64,000 nt of DNA, taken from positions 124,001 through 188,000 of the forward strand of contig PERY01000003.1 of the NCBI GenBank assembly GCA_002929055.1. Reading direction: 5' to 3'. Below, in pieces: positions 51,807-61,124 of the stretch. The stretch comes from Methylocystis sp. (GTDB taxonomy: Bacteria; Pseudomonadota; Alphaproteobacteria; Rhizobiales; Beijerinckiaceae). Positions within the stretch are counted from its first letter, which is position 1. Every line of letters begins with the position of its first letter. The notes beneath the pieces are model-generated. The model had not been told where the DNA came from. It saw nothing but the letters and a program-made list of their open reading frames with translations, and did no database searches. The translations under genes were made by a program, and so were the position numbers.

Positions 51807-52148
51807 CTAATCGCAGACCTGGGTTCTGCGATATTCGATGACCTGTCCCCAATCGTCCGTAACGGGGCGGTCGACCGCATAGCAGTCCCCATATCCGCCG
51901 CCATAGCCGGGCTGAGACGCTGCGCCGGCGACCGCGCCAAGCGCAAATCCGCCGAGAGCTGCCGCCGCAGCGGCTCCGCCGCCGTTCCAGTGCGCGCCGC
52001 GGTCCCAATGACCGCCGCCCCAGCCTTGACGGCCCCAGCCGTGATGGCCGCCCCAGCCCCAACCATCGGCGGCCGCCGGGGTTGCGAGGCTGGCGCCAAA
52101 GAAGCCGGCCAGAATAGCCAGCGTGAGGGGAACGCGGAGGTGGCGCAT
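51807..52148 (-). CDS. Exported glycine-rich small protein
   Basis: A 113-residue protein with a signal peptide (cleavage after ATPAAA), a Gly/Trp/His-rich middle (WGWGGHHGWGRQGWGGGHWD), an Ala/Gly hydrophobic stretch (about 57-80) and a C-terminal module GDCYAVDRPVTDDWGQVIEY with TQVCD. The last module, with two Cys, is common in short envelope proteins of Rhizobiales. The His/Gly-rich part could bind metal, but this is not shown. The ATG at 52148 follows GGGAGC. Confidence 0.75.
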   Translation of the reverse strand: MRHLRVPLTLAILAGFFGASLATPAAADGWGWGGHHGWGRQGWGGGHWDRGAHWNGGGAAAAAALGGFALGAVAGAASQPGYGGGYGDCYAVDRPVTDDWGQVIEYRRTQVCD

Positions 52149-52314
52149 CTTTAGCTCCCGTAATCTCGGGCCCTGCATCGAGGCGAGCCCATGAACGCAA
52201 GGATGGCGCGGCGCGCCTGAACGGAAGGTGGCCACGGCGTTCAGCCTGCAGTCAGCTTTTGCGTGGCCGCGCGATTGCTTCTATTGTTGGAACGGTCCCT
52301 TCAGAGAGACGGAT

Positions 52315-52971
52315 TTGGACGCGCAAAAAACGATACGCCTCATGATCGCCGAGGATCAGACCGTGATCCGCAAGGCGCTCGTCGCGCTGCTGGCGCTGGA
52401 GGAGGACATCGACGTCGTCGCGACCGCCGCGGACGGAGAACAGGCCGTGAGCGTGGCCTGCGCCTATGCTCCCGACGTCATCCTCATGGACGCGAAAATG
52501 CCACGTATGGACGGCGTTGCGGCGATGCGTGCGATCCTCCAGAAAAGCCCCGACATCCGCATCGTGATGCTCACGACCTTCGATACCGACGACCTAGTCT
52601 TCGAGGCCATCTCGGCTGGCGCTCACGGCTATCTGCTCAAAGACGCCGAAGAGAGCGAAATTCTTGCCGCCATACGCTCGGCCGCTCGGGGCGAACCGCG
52701 CCTTTCTCCGACGATCGCGACCAAAATCCTCGCTGAGTTCCGGCGCGTGAAGGCGCCCAGGCGCCCCTCTCCCGCCAGGGAGGAAGAGCCTTTGACCGAG
52801 CGCGAGAATGAAGTGCTGCGCCTCGTATCGGCAGGCAAGAACAACCGCGACATCGCTCGCGAGATGGGGCTCGCCGAAGGCACGGTGAAGAATCACGTCT
52901 CCACCATTCTCGCAAAGCTTCATCTGAGAAGTCGGACCGAGCTTGCGATCCGCGCGCTCCTGGATCGCTGA
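52315..52971 (+). CDS. NarL-family response regulator (orphan)
   Basis: A 218-residue response regulator. Its receiver domain has the acidic pair in IAEDQT, phosphoacceptor Asp59 in [12 protein letters not shown] and Lys in GYLLKDAEE. The C-terminal LuxR helix-turn-helix has [22 protein letters not shown] and [14 protein letters not shown]. The start is uncertain. TTG at 52315 gives a normal short N-terminus, whereas the GTG at 52228 would add 29 atypical residues. No histidine kinase gene is adjacent. It is convergent with the GTPase operon. Confidence 0.85.
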   Translation: MDAQKTIRLMIAEDQTVIRKALVALLALEEDIDVVATAADGEQAVSVACAYAPDVILMDAKMPRMDGVAAMRAILQKSPDIRIVMLTTFDTDDLVFEAISAGAHGYLLKDAEESEILAAIRSAARGEPRLSPTIATKILAEFRRVKAPRRPSPAREEEPLTERENEVLRLVSAGKNNRDIAREMGLAEGTVKNHVSTILAKLHLRSRTELAIRALLDR

Positions 52972-53466
52972 TCAGCGGCTGCGACGCAGGATCGCGTGGC
53001 CGAGCGCAAGAAACATCTCGGCGACCCCCTGCCCGGTCTTGGCGCTTGTATAGAGAATCTCATGCGGCGCGCCCGCGCCATTGTCTGGCTGCGGCGAAAG
53101 ATCGACCTTGTTGACGATGGCGACGACCGGACGGCCGGGAAGGCGCTCGTCGAACTGCGCAACCAGCGCAGCCATCTTCACCAGCGTCGCCGGGCGCGTG
53201 GCGTCGCCCACCACGATCGCCGCCGAAGCGCCCAGAAGATAAACCGTTTCGAAGATCCGGGCGCCGAAGTCCCCGTCCGTATCCCACAGGACGAAGCGCA
53301 GCTTCTCATGGTTCGCAGCCGCGCCGAGGTCGACGTCATGGGTCAGCACGTCGACGCCGATCGTCGTCTTGTACTCGCTGTCGAAGCGATCGAAGACGAA
53401 GCGGCGGGCGAGCGACGACTTGCCGACGCCAATGTCTCCAAGCAGCATGACCTTCGCGGAAATCAT
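52972..53466 (-). CDS. Rab/Ras-like small GTPase
   Basis: A 164-residue small GTPase that closely resembles eukaryotic Rab proteins: G1 GDIGVGKSS (10-18), switch I with TTIGVD (34-39), G3 WDTDGD (61-66), G4 NKVD (119-122) and G5 TSAK (140-143). The position of the catalytic Gln of Rab WDTAGQ is occupied by Asp66, so hydrolysis may be slow or depend on a partner. There is no C-terminal lipidation Cys. It overlaps the OmpA-domain membrane protein gene in ATGA, so it probably acts on that protein's cytoplasmic part. It is the last gene of the operon. Confidence 0.9.
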   Translation of the reverse strand: MISAKVMLLGDIGVGKSSLARRFVFDRFDSEYKTTIGVDVLTHDVDLGAAANHEKLRFVLWDTDGDFGARIFETVYLLGASAAIVVGDATRPATLVKMAALVAQFDERLPGRPVVAIVNKVDLSPQPDNGAGAPHEILYTSAKTGQGVAEMFLALGHAILRRSR

Positions 53467-55127
53467 CGCACCTCGAACTCCCCCGCATAGGGCACCTCGA
53501 AGGAGACGCGGCGGCTGCGGATCGTATCGAGAGTCGAATCCGCAATGGGGTTGAGCGTCGAGCGCGAGACGAGGGACAACCGGTTTCGCGGCACGCCGCG
53601 CTCGACAAGCATGCCGACGATCTTGTCGGCGCGCTTGCGGGACGCAGAGCGGCTCGAGACCGTCGCGCCGATGTCGTCGGCGTAGCCGACGACGCGCAAG
53701 CCGCTGTCGCTGGCCTTCACCAGCGCGGCGAGTTCGTCGAGGCCGGCGGAGGCGGCCGCGGGGTTCAGGAGGATGTCGGAGTCAGAAAAGAACACGGCGA
53801 AACCGTCTACGAAGCGCCGCAGCCTGGCGGAAGGCGCCTCCTCCAGCGCAGAGAGCCTTTCGATCGTCCCGCGCGCGTCCTTCAGTTCGCTGCGCAGCGT
53901 TTCGATCTGCGCCTGCGCCTCCTGCAGGGTCGCAGCGGCGCGCGTCTCTCCGGCGCGCAGATCCTGCGTCTGGGCCGCGAGCGCGACGATCGAGATGTCG
54001 CGATCCACCGTGTATGGCTCCGAAGCGCTCGCGATCGCTTCCAGAACCGCCAGCGGCTCGGCCTCATTAGCGGCAAGGCCGCGCAGGACCACGCGGCCAT
54101 TCGCGTGGTCGACTTCGAGACGCAGGGGATATTGCATGAGCGCCGGATGACCGGACATGGCGGTCGTGTAGGCGCCTTTGATCCGCCACTCGCGAACTGC
54201 GTGCAGCACCGGGTTCCATGAGAACCAGATGGCGAGCCCCGCCAGCGCCGCGCCGAGGATCATCACCGGCGTCTTGCTTTTCTGCTTGGCGGGCTCGGCC
54301 AGCGCAGGGTCGAGAAGTTGGCCTATCGCATCGGGCGTGCAGGCGGCTTCGTCGCCCTCGTGCAGTTCCACGATCTTCAGGAAGGCTTCGTCGAGCCGGC
54401 GTTCGCGCTGCCGCGAAAGATCGCCGCCGAATTCGCCAGCGACGATCACCTGTGGCGAGGCGCGAAGGAAAACCTTGCCCGAGCCGATGTCCAGCATGCG
54501 CAACTCGCCGCCCTTGTCGGCGTAGACGTTCGTCGCGAACTCGGTGATCGCGGCGATCATGCCGCTCTCGAGATCCGCGTTCTCCTTGTCCGCGGCCTGC
54601 TCCTCGATCTTCTCCTTCCCGGGCCAGACGGCGAGGAGACGGCCGCTGCCGCGCTCCAGCAACAGCGCGCGTTTCAGATTGCCGGCCTCTGCTTCCGCGA
54701 GCGCGACTTCAGCCAGCGTCCGCCCGGTCGCCATCGCGCGCATGCGCAGGCGCCAGGAGTTCGCGGACATCATCGCATCGATGCGGGCGTTGAGGCTCTC
54801 GACGAGATCGCGGAAGGCGCCGGCGACCGCCGCAGTGACGAGACGGCCCATGATCGGATACAGCGCTTCGATCAGCATCTCTTTCGAGTTCTTGATCTCG
54901 GAGCGAATGATCGACACGACGGAGGGCGCCAGCGCGCCGGTCAACTCCCTGGGGCGCGTCTCCTCCGCACGCTTGAGCGCGCCGACAAGCGCGTCGCCGT
55001 CGCTGACGCGCGCGTCGATCTTTTCGACACGGTCGGCCGTCTCGTCGAGTTTGCGGGTCGTGTCGCCGAGCAGCAGCGACTTGATTTTCTCGAAGGCTTC
55101 CGCGCCCCCCGCGGGCAGCTCAGACAT
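53463..55127 (-). CDS. Membrane protein: roadblock/longin-like domain, TM helix and OmpA-like periplasmic domain
   Basis: A 554-residue protein. Residues 10-130 are helical. Residues about 150-255 (LKRALLLERGSGRLLAVWPG, ITEFATNVYADKGGELRMLD, VIVAGEFGGDLSRQRERRLD) look like a roadblock/longin-type domain, the usual partner of small GTPases. A membrane helix (287-306), a BON-like stretch (316-370), a coiled coil (395-430) and an OmpA C-terminal-like domain (440-545) follow; the last has the peptidoglycan-binding pattern RSASRKRADKIVGMLVERGV. Topology should be cytoplasm to periplasm. The ATG at 55127 overlaps the upstream gene by 8 bp. The domain names are my reading, not database hits. Confidence 0.8.
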   Translation of the reverse strand: MSELPAGGAEAFEKIKSLLLGDTTRKLDETADRVEKIDARVSDGDALVGALKRAEETRPRELTGALAPSVVSIIRSEIKNSKEMLIEALYPIMGRLVTAAVAGAFRDLVESLNARIDAMMSANSWRLRMRAMATGRTLAEVALAEAEAGNLKRALLLERGSGRLLAVWPGKEKIEEQAADKENADLESGMIAAITEFATNVYADKGGELRMLDIGSGKVFLRASPQVIVAGEFGGDLSRQRERRLDEAFLKIVELHEGDEAACTPDAIGQLLDPALAEPAKQKSKTPVMILGAALAGLAIWFSWNPVLHAVREWRIKGAYTTAMSGHPALMQYPLRLEVDHANGRVVLRGLAANEAEPLAVLEAIASASEPYTVDRDISIVALAAQTQDLRAGETRAAATLQEAQAQIETLRSELKDARGTIERLSALEEAPSARLRRFVDGFAVFFSDSDILLNPAAASAGLDELAALVKASDSGLRVVGYADDIGATVSSRSASRKRADKIVGMLVERGVPRNRLSLVSRSTLNPIADSTLDTIRSRRVSFEVPYAGEFEVR

Positions 55128-55437
55128 CGCGCTTCGCACCAATCTTCTTTATGGCCGCGCCGAGTTCGCCGATGGCGTCGCCGATCGCCTCGAGCGACGC
55201 GGCCTGACTCTTTTGTGATTCCAGAGCGACTTCCACGAGGCGGCTCTCGAGCGCCTCAAATCGCGCGAGAAACTCCTTGCGCATCTCGTCCACCTTCGCG
55301 TCGACCGCGTTAAGTTGGCCGTCTGTCTCGCGTTTTGTGGCGCCGAAGAGCAGTTCCCGCATCTGTTCCATAGGATCGAACAGCATAGGGATCGTTGGAA
55401 TATCCACTTTCTGTTTTTCGTCCTGGCCGCCGCTCAT
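55120..55437 (-). CDS. Small coiled-coil protein heading the GTPase operon
   Basis: A 105-residue cytoplasmic protein. After a short polar N-terminus it has a conserved-looking PTIPMLFDPMEQMRELLFGA, then a long helical stretch (about 38-100) predicted as a coiled coil (VDAKVDEMRKEFLARFEALE). The ATG at 55437 is chosen because GGGGAG lies five bases upstream; a GTG at 55470 is possible. Its coiled-coil character resembles the N-terminal helical part of the following protein, with which it could interact. No family is recognised. Confidence 0.7.
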   Translation of the reverse strand: MSGGQDEKQKVDIPTIPMLFDPMEQMRELLFGATKRETDGQLNAVDAKVDEMRKEFLARFEALESRLVEVALESQKSQAASLEAIGDAIGELGAAIKKIGAKRDV

Positions 55438-55688
55438 GCCGACTCCCCGCAACTCGTTTTGGTTGGCCACGAATTTCGCTCAGCCCTTGAAAATCCGACC
55501 AAAACTGAACCTGTCTAGCACGCGCTGCGCCTGAAGACGAGCACAGATGGTGACCAAAGTAATTCTCGCTGATGACCAACAGCACTTTTGCGTCGGGTCA
55601 ATGGTGCGCAATTTCGGCAATGTTCCGTAACCGCAACTGGTTAACGAGCAGGCGGGATGCGGGAATTTCATTTGCAGGCGTTCCGAAA

Positions 55689-56141
55689 ATGTCCAGCGGC
55701 GACACCAGGGAGACAAAGACGTTGACGAAAGGCTCGGCGGGCGGCGGCTCGAAGCCCTCGCGTGGGACGTTGACGCGTCAGGATATTGCACTCGCGATTT
55801 ACGAGCGTCTCACCGGAGTTTCGCGTCGAGAGGCGAAGCGTCTGACTGATGGCGTCATCGACGAGATCGTCGAAACGCTCATCTCGGGAGAAAATCTCAA
55901 ACTCCACGATTTCGGCTCTTTCGTCGTGCGTGACAAGCATCAACGCGCCGGCCGCAATCCGCGCACCGGGGAGCCTGTTCCGATCGACGCGCGCCGCGTC
56001 GTCGTCTTCAAGGCGTCCCCCAATATGAAGGCCGCCGTCAACGGCGAAGTGGATCAGCCGAAGCGCAAGAAGGCCGCGCGCAGCAAAGCGCAGAGAGCGG
56101 GCGGCATGCCTCATCTCGTTCCGGCGATGGAAGAATCGTAA
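55689..56141 (+). CDS. IHF-alpha-like DNA-binding protein with N- and C-terminal extensions
   Basis: A 150-residue HU/IHF-family protein. The core (about 27-125) carries TLTRQDIALAIYERLTGVSR, LISGENLKLHDFGSFVVRDK and the beta-arm RAGRNPRTGEPVPIDARRVVVF with Pro at the DNA-intercalating tip. It matches IHF-alpha more than HU. About 25 extra residues precede it (MSSGDTRETKTLTKGSAGGG) and about 25 basic residues follow it (PKRKKAARSKAQR). A normal ihfA is about 100 residues, so this is probably a paralogue. The ATG at 55689 is likely; an internal TTG at 55719 is an alternative. Divergent from the GTPase operon. Confidence 0.8.
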   Translation: MSSGDTRETKTLTKGSAGGGSKPSRGTLTRQDIALAIYERLTGVSRREAKRLTDGVIDEIVETLISGENLKLHDFGSFVVRDKHQRAGRNPRTGEPVPIDARRVVVFKASPNMKAAVNGEVDQPKRKKAARSKAQRAGGMPHLVPAMEES

Positions 56142-56175
56142 AAACGTCCGTCCGCCTGCCCCGCGACGGATGTGA

Positions 56176-56217
56176 GGGCTCGATCGCGTTGACCTGCCCC
56201 GATACGCGATCGAGCCC
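56176..56217. terminator. Bidirectional hairpin between convergent genes
   Basis: GGGCTCGATCGCG and CGCGATCGAGCCC form a perfect 13-bp inverted repeat around a 16-base loop, between the IHF-like gene (plus) and the acyl-CoA ligase gene (minus). T-runs are poor on both sides, but position and stem strength favour a terminator. Confidence 0.65.
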
Positions 56218-56225
56218 GCCCTTCT

Positions 56226-57746
56226 TCAGGGCAGATCCTTCCGATTGAGCTTGCCGTTCGCGTTGCGCGGCAGCGACTCCAGAAACACGATTGACCGCGG
56301 CCGCTTGTACGCTGCGAGATGCTCGTGGCAATGCGCGAGGATCGCCGCCTCGTCATGCGCCGCGCCGTCGCGCATCACCACATAGGCCTTGATGATCGTC
56401 GCGTCCGCGTCGCGTCCGGGTCGCTCCGCCGCGGCCGCCTCGGCGACCTGGTCGAAGGCGAGAAGACATTTCTCCACCTCGGCGGGAGAAACCCGAAAGC
56501 CGCCTGCGTTCATCACCTCGTCGGCGCGGCCGTGGTGATGCATGTAGCCTTCGGCGTCGAAGGCGACGAGATCGCCCGAGACGAACCAGTCGCCGCGAAA
56601 GGCCTCGCGCTCTTCGTCCGGCCGGTTCCAGTAGCCGAGCATCAGACCGGGGTCGTCGCGCCTCACCGCCAGCACGCCGGTCTCGCCCGGCGGGAGCGGC
56701 GTCTCGCCGCCCTCCTGCGGCAGGGCGGCGACCACCCTGCCCGGCTGCGGACGGCCGGGGGAGCCCGGATGCACCGGCGTCGTCGGGCCGCTGGAAATGA
56801 AGGTAGAGCATTCGCTCATCCCAAAGGCCTCGAAAATGTCCTTGCCGGTGCGCGCCCGCCATTCCTCGAGGAGGCTCGGCGCAAGCGCGGCGCCCGCCGA
56901 AAGCCCGTGGCGCAGGCTGGAGAGATCCGCCGTCTCCGGCGTGGCGTATTTGAGCATCTGCCGGTAGACGCCTGGCACGGCGGCGAAGACCGTGGCGCGG
57001 TGTTCCAGAATGAGACGCAGCCAGACATTGGGGTCGGGATGGCCGTTGTAAAGCACGGCCGAACCGCCCGCCGAGAGCGGATCGACGACGCCGACGCCGA
57101 GCGTATAGGTCCAGTTGATCGCGCCCGCGTGCAGCATCACGTCGCCGGGGCCGAGCCCGGTCCAATGCGCGCGCATCGGCCTGCGTCCCCAGGCGGCGCG
57201 ATGGGCGTGGAGCACGCCCTTCGGACGGCTCGTGGTGCCGGAGGTGTAGACGAGATAGGCCGGATCATCAGCGGCCGTGTCGGCGTATTCCGCGATCGGC
57301 GCGGCCTGCGCGAGGCGCGCCAGATCGGCGCCCCGCAGGACGATGGCGCCGCTCTCATGCGCCTCGCTCTCGAAGGCGGCGCCGAGCGCCAGCGCAGACG
57401 CGCCGCAGTCCTTAAGCAGAAAATCCGCTTCCTCGAAGGTGAGCTGCGAGGAGGCGAGCAGCGGCACATAGCCTGCCGCGATCGCCGCGAAATAGCTCAG
57501 CGCCGCATTGGCTTCATTGCCCATGCGGATCATCACCCGAGCGCCCGGCGCGAGTGAAAGCCCGCGCAACCCCGCCGCGAGGCGGCGCACGTCGAGATCG
57601 AGTTGCGCATGCGTCCAGCGCTGCGCGCCGGCGTCGCCGACGATTGTGATGGCCGTGACGTCCGGGCGCACGCGGGCGTTCTCCGCGAGGCAATAGCGGG
57701 CCAGATTGAAGCGGACGGGGACGGGTTCGCGGGCGCTTTCGTTCAT
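56226..57746 (-). CDS. AMP-forming acyl-CoA / benzoate-CoA ligase family protein
   Basis: A 506-residue ANL-superfamily adenylating enzyme that activates a carboxylic acid with ATP and CoA. It has the P-loop YTSGTTSRPKGVLHAH, AGAINWTYTLG typical of the benzoate-CoA ligase/acetyl-CoA synthetase-like group, FEAFGMSECSTF, GDWFVSGDLVAFD, the hinge GRADEVMNAGGFRVSPAEVE, and the catalytic Lys in NANGKLNRKDL. Substrate is not evident; benzoate, medium-chain or short acids are possible. The ATG at 57746 follows the in-frame upstream extension that is not coding. Only one ligase stands here, with no beta-oxidation genes beside it. Confidence 0.85.
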   Translation of the reverse strand: MNESAREPVPVRFNLARYCLAENARVRPDVTAITIVGDAGAQRWTHAQLDLDVRRLAAGLRGLSLAPGARVMIRMGNEANAALSYFAAIAAGYVPLLASSQLTFEEADFLLKDCGASALALGAAFESEAHESGAIVLRGADLARLAQAAPIAEYADTAADDPAYLVYTSGTTSRPKGVLHAHRAAWGRRPMRAHWTGLGPGDVMLHAGAINWTYTLGVGVVDPLSAGGSAVLYNGHPDPNVWLRLILEHRATVFAAVPGVYRQMLKYATPETADLSSLRHGLSAGAALAPSLLEEWRARTGKDIFEAFGMSECSTFISSGPTTPVHPGSPGRPQPGRVVAALPQEGGETPLPPGETGVLAVRRDDPGLMLGYWNRPDEEREAFRGDWFVSGDLVAFDAEGYMHHHGRADEVMNAGGFRVSPAEVEKCLLAFDQVAEAAAAERPGRDADATIIKAYVVMRDGAAHDEAAILAHCHEHLAAYKRPRSIVFLESLPRNANGKLNRKDLP

Positions 57747-57903
57747 GGCGCGCTTTCTCGCACCGCCCGCTCGGGGAGAGCAAGAGGGCGCGGGGAGAAC
57801 CTGCGTTAACGCTTCGTCAACCACGCTCGCGAGCCGCGCTTTCATCCTTAACAGGATGCGCCATGCTTCCCCGCAGATTCGATTCAAATGTCGGAGTTGC
57901 GGC

Positions 57904-58701
57904 GTGGCGAAGAAGAAATCCCAATCCTCGAGAGGCGCTTCCGCTTCCTCGGGCAAATCGGCGGGGCTGGTGATCGCCGTCGGGCTCGCCTGCGCGGGCG
58001 GCGGCTATTTCGCCGGCAAGAACAGCGAGGCGATCGAGCCGAAGTTTACGGCGCTCTTCTCCAGAGAGAAATCGGACTCCGCCCCGGCCAAGCCTGCGGC
58101 TGAGGCCAGGCATGCAGATGCGCCGACCCATGCCGTGAAGCCCGCCGACAAGTTCGAACTTGCGCGCATCCTGAAGGGCGGCGACTCCAGAAGCGCCGAG
58201 AAAAGCTCTGAACCGAAAGCGGCCGCGGACATCCCCATGCCGCCCGCCAAGCCGGAGACTGCGGCGGCCGAGGCCCCAAAGGCGGAACCTGTCGCTGCAA
58301 GACCCGTCGTTTCCGAGCAACCGGCGCCTCTTGCCTTTGCGCTTGTCGACCGGGACATCGCCGAGAGCGCTGAAGATGGCGAGCGGGTCACTCTCTCCCT
58401 GAATTTCGAGAACCTCGCCGGCAAGCCGATCCGCGCCTTTGAAGGCGTCGTGAAATTCACCGACCCGCAGGACAACGCAATCTACAGCTCGAAGATTTCG
58501 GTGAGTGCGTTGATCTCGGAGAATGGGACGCTGCATTGGGAGCAGCACGTCGACGCGAAAAGGCTCGACGGAAAGGGCAAGCGGCTGGTTTCGGAGGACA
58601 AGGCGAATCTGCGCGCGGTTTTCCTGCTGAAGAGAATCTTCTTCGTCGACGGCAGCGTGCAGAGATACGCGATGCCGGCGAAGGCCGCGCAGGCGGGGTG
58701 A
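57904..58701 (+). CDS. Membrane-anchored protein with FxLYD-like periplasmic domain, unknown
   Basis: A 265-residue protein with a basic N-terminus (VAKKKSQSSRG), one membrane helix (about residues 23-42), a long Ala/Pro/Glu-rich periplasmic linker (about 60-145) and a C-terminal beta-domain (VTLSLNFENLAGKPIRAFEG, YSSKISVSALISENGTLHWE) resembling FxLYD-type domains. The start is set at GTG 57904 because GGAG lies eight bases upstream; an ATG at 57856 would also be in frame. Function unknown. Its layout echoes the membrane protein at 46389. Confidence 0.65.
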   Translation: MAKKKSQSSRGASASSGKSAGLVIAVGLACAGGGYFAGKNSEAIEPKFTALFSREKSDSAPAKPAAEARHADAPTHAVKPADKFELARILKGGDSRSAEKSSEPKAAADIPMPPAKPETAAAEAPKAEPVAARPVVSEQPAPLAFALVDRDIAESAEDGERVTLSLNFENLAGKPIRAFEGVVKFTDPQDNAIYSSKISVSALISENGTLHWEQHVDAKRLDGKGKRLVSEDKANLRAVFLLKRIFFVDGSVQRYAMPAKAAQAG

Positions 58702-58717
58702 GGCCGCCCGGGTCTGC

Positions 58718-59659
58718 TCAGTCAAACAAGCTCGACACGCTCTCCTCCCGCGCCGTGCGTGCGATGGCTTCGCCGATCAGCTGGCCGATGGGGATGACGC
58801 GGATATTGTGGGCGGCCTGCACGGCCTCCGTCTCGCGAATCGTGTCGGTGATGACGAGTTCCTTGAGCTTGGAGGCCGCGATGCGCTCGCAAGCGGCGCC
58901 CGAGAGGACGCCGTGGGTGATATAGGCGTGGACCGACTCGGCGCCCGCCGCGAGCAGCGCCTCGGCGGCGTTGCAGAGCGTGCCGCCCGAATCAACGATG
59001 TCGTCGACGAGGATGCAGTTGTGCCCCCGAACGTCGCCGATGATGTTCATGACTTCCGATTCGCCGGCCCGCTCGCGGCGCTTGTCGACGATGGCGAGCG
59101 GCGCGTCGATGCGCTTGGCGAGAGCACGGGCGCGCACCACGCCGCCGACGTCCGGCGAGACCACCATGACATTCTTCAGAAGCCGGTGGGCCTTGATGTC
59201 CGCCACCATGACCGGCGCGGCGAACAGATTGTCGGTGGGGATGTCGAAGAAGCCCTGCACCTGTCCGGCGTGGAGATCGACCGTCAGCACGCGGTCCGCC
59301 CCGGCGCGGGTGATCAGATTGGAGACGAGTTTCGCCGAGATAGGGGTGCGCGGCCCCTGTTTGCGATCCTGCCGGGCGTAGCCGAAATAGGGAATGACCG
59401 CGGTGATGCGACGGGCTGACGCGCGGCGCAGCGCATCGGTCATGATCAGGAGTTCCATCAGGTGGTCGTTCGCCGGGTAGGAGGTGGACTGGATCACGAA
59501 AGCGTCCTGCCCGCGGACGTTCTCCAGAACCTCGACCCAGATTTCCTGATCGGCGAAGCGGCGCACATGGGCCCGGCAGAGCGAGACCTTCAGATGCGCC
59601 GCAATTGCCTCCGCGAGCGCCCGGTTCGAGTTGCCCGCCAGAAGTTTCATCGCCGCCAT
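58718..59659 (-). CDS. prs: Ribose-phosphate pyrophosphokinase
   Basis: Prs makes PRPP from ribose 5-phosphate and ATP for purine, pyrimidine, histidine and NAD synthesis. The 313-residue protein starts [20 protein letters not shown] and contains [41 protein letters not shown] and the PRPP loop [15 protein letters not shown] at 59659 is preferred for its spacing from GGGGAC; MKLLAG at 59650 is a close alternative. It is divergent from mnmA across 220 bp. Confidence 0.95.
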   Translation of the reverse strand: MAAMKLLAGNSNRALAEAIAAHLKVSLCRAHVRRFADQEIWVEVLENVRGQDAFVIQSTSYPANDHLMELLIMTDALRRASARRITAVIPYFGYARQDRKQGPRTPISAKLVSNLITRAGADRVLTVDLHAGQVQGFFDIPTDNLFAAPVMVADIKAHRLLKNVMVVSPDVGGVVRARALAKRIDAPLAIVDKRRERAGESEVMNIIGDVRGHNCILVDDIVDSGGTLCNAAEALLAAGAESVHAYITHGVLSGAACERIAASKLKELVITDTIRETEAVQAAHNIRVIPIGQLIGEAIARTAREESVSSLFD

Positions 59660-59882
59660 CGACTTGTCCCCGCAACCCCGCCAAAGCTCGCGGCGTCTTA
59701 GCAGCCATGCCGCAAAGGAACAATATGACGCGGTTATGGCGGGCCGGGAGACGGGGGCCTGCGCCTTCCTTCGCAGATGCGATTGCCTCGCGGACCCGTA
59801 TTGCTCTAAATGGCATTGTCGGCCTCCTGCAAATGCCGAGCGAGGCCTGCGCCGTGTCACTCCAATTGCGTAAATTCCCCAA

Positions 59883-61124
59883 ATGACGGTCTGCCCCAGC
59901 GTTTTGGACAAGCTCCCGGCCTTGCCAGCGTCGCCGGGAGAAACCCGCGTCGTCGTCGCAATGTCGGGCGGCGTCGATTCGAGCGTCGTCGCCGCCCTCA
60001 TGAAGGAGCAGGGCTACGACGTCATCGGCGTCACGCTTCAGCTCTATGACCACGGCCAGGCGACCCACCGCAAGGGCGCCTGCTGCGCCGGGCAGGACAT
60101 TCAGGACGCCCGCGCGGTCGCCGCGCGGCTCGGAATCCCTCATTTCGTGCTCGACTACGAGCGGCGCTTCCAGGAGAAGGTGATCGACGAATTCGCCGCC
60201 TCCTACGCCAGCGGCGAGACGCCGGTCCCCTGCATCGCCTGCAACCAGTTCATCAAATTCGCGGATCTCTTCGAGACCGCGAAGGATCTGGGCGCGCAGG
60301 TTCTGGCGACGGGCCATTACATTTCGTCGCGCGACGACGGCGCGGGCGGCCGCGCCCTCTACAGGGCGAAGGACGCCGGGCGCGACCAGAGCTACTTCCT
60401 TTTCGCCACCACCAGCGAGCAGCTCCAGATGCTGCGCTTCCCGCTCGGCGACTTCACAAAGGCCGAAGTGCGGGAGATGGCTCGCCGCTACTCGCTCGAA
60501 GTGGCCGACAAGCCGGATAGCCAGGACATCTGCTTCGTCCCCAGCGGCCGCTATACAGACGTCGTGCAGCGTCTTGCGCCGGAGGCGGTGGTGCCGGGCG
60601 ACATCGTCCATGTGGACGGCCGCGTGCTCGGACGGCACGCCGGCGTGGTTCATTACACGATCGGCCAGCGGCGCGGTCTCGGTCTTGGCACGGCGGTCGC
60701 GGGCCGCGACGCCCAGCCGCTTTTCGTCGTCAGGCTCGACGCCGCCAGGGCGCAGGTCGTCGTAGGCCCGCGGGAGGCGCTCGAAACGCGCGCTGTCGCC
60801 TTGCGCGACGTGAACTGGATCGGCCCCGGGGAGTTCAGGAAGCTTCCGGCCCAGGGGATCGACATCATGGCCCGCGTCCGCTCCACCCGCCCGCCGGTTC
60901 CGGCGCGGCTCATTCCGGCGGATGGCCGGGAAGCGACCGTGGTCTTCGCCGCGGGCGAGTTCGGCGTGTCCCCGGGACAGGCATGCGTCTTCTATGACCG
61001 CGCCGATGACGAAGCCAGGGTTCTGGGCGGCGGCTTCATTGCCGCCGTAGAACCAGCAAAAACAATGATTTACGTCATGGCGCCGCAACCGCGCGCCATC
61101 ACAGCGCGAGGGGCGCCCAGATGA
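59883..61124 (+). CDS. mnmA: tRNA-specific 2-thiouridylase
   Basis: MnmA puts sulfur on the wobble uridine of tRNA Lys, Glu and Gln. The 413-residue protein has the PP-loop [16 protein letters not shown], the catalytic Cys region [28 protein letters not shown] and the second Cys in [13 protein letters not shown]. The length is at the upper end for the family because of short terminal extensions. Its stop overlaps the methyltransferase start in ATGA. Confidence 0.95.
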   Translation: MTVCPSVLDKLPALPASPGETRVVVAMSGGVDSSVVAALMKEQGYDVIGVTLQLYDHGQATHRKGACCAGQDIQDARAVAARLGIPHFVLDYERRFQEKVIDEFAASYASGETPVPCIACNQFIKFADLFETAKDLGAQVLATGHYISSRDDGAGGRALYRAKDAGRDQSYFLFATTSEQLQMLRFPLGDFTKAEVREMARRYSLEVADKPDSQDICFVPSGRYTDVVQRLAPEAVVPGDIVHVDGRVLGRHAGVVHYTIGQRRGLGLGTAVAGRDAQPLFVVRLDAARAQVVVGPREALETRAVALRDVNWIGPGEFRKLPAQGIDIMARVRSTRPPVPARLIPADGREATVVFAAGEFGVSPGQACVFYDRADDEARVLGGGFIAAVEPAKTMIYVMAPQPRAITARGAPR

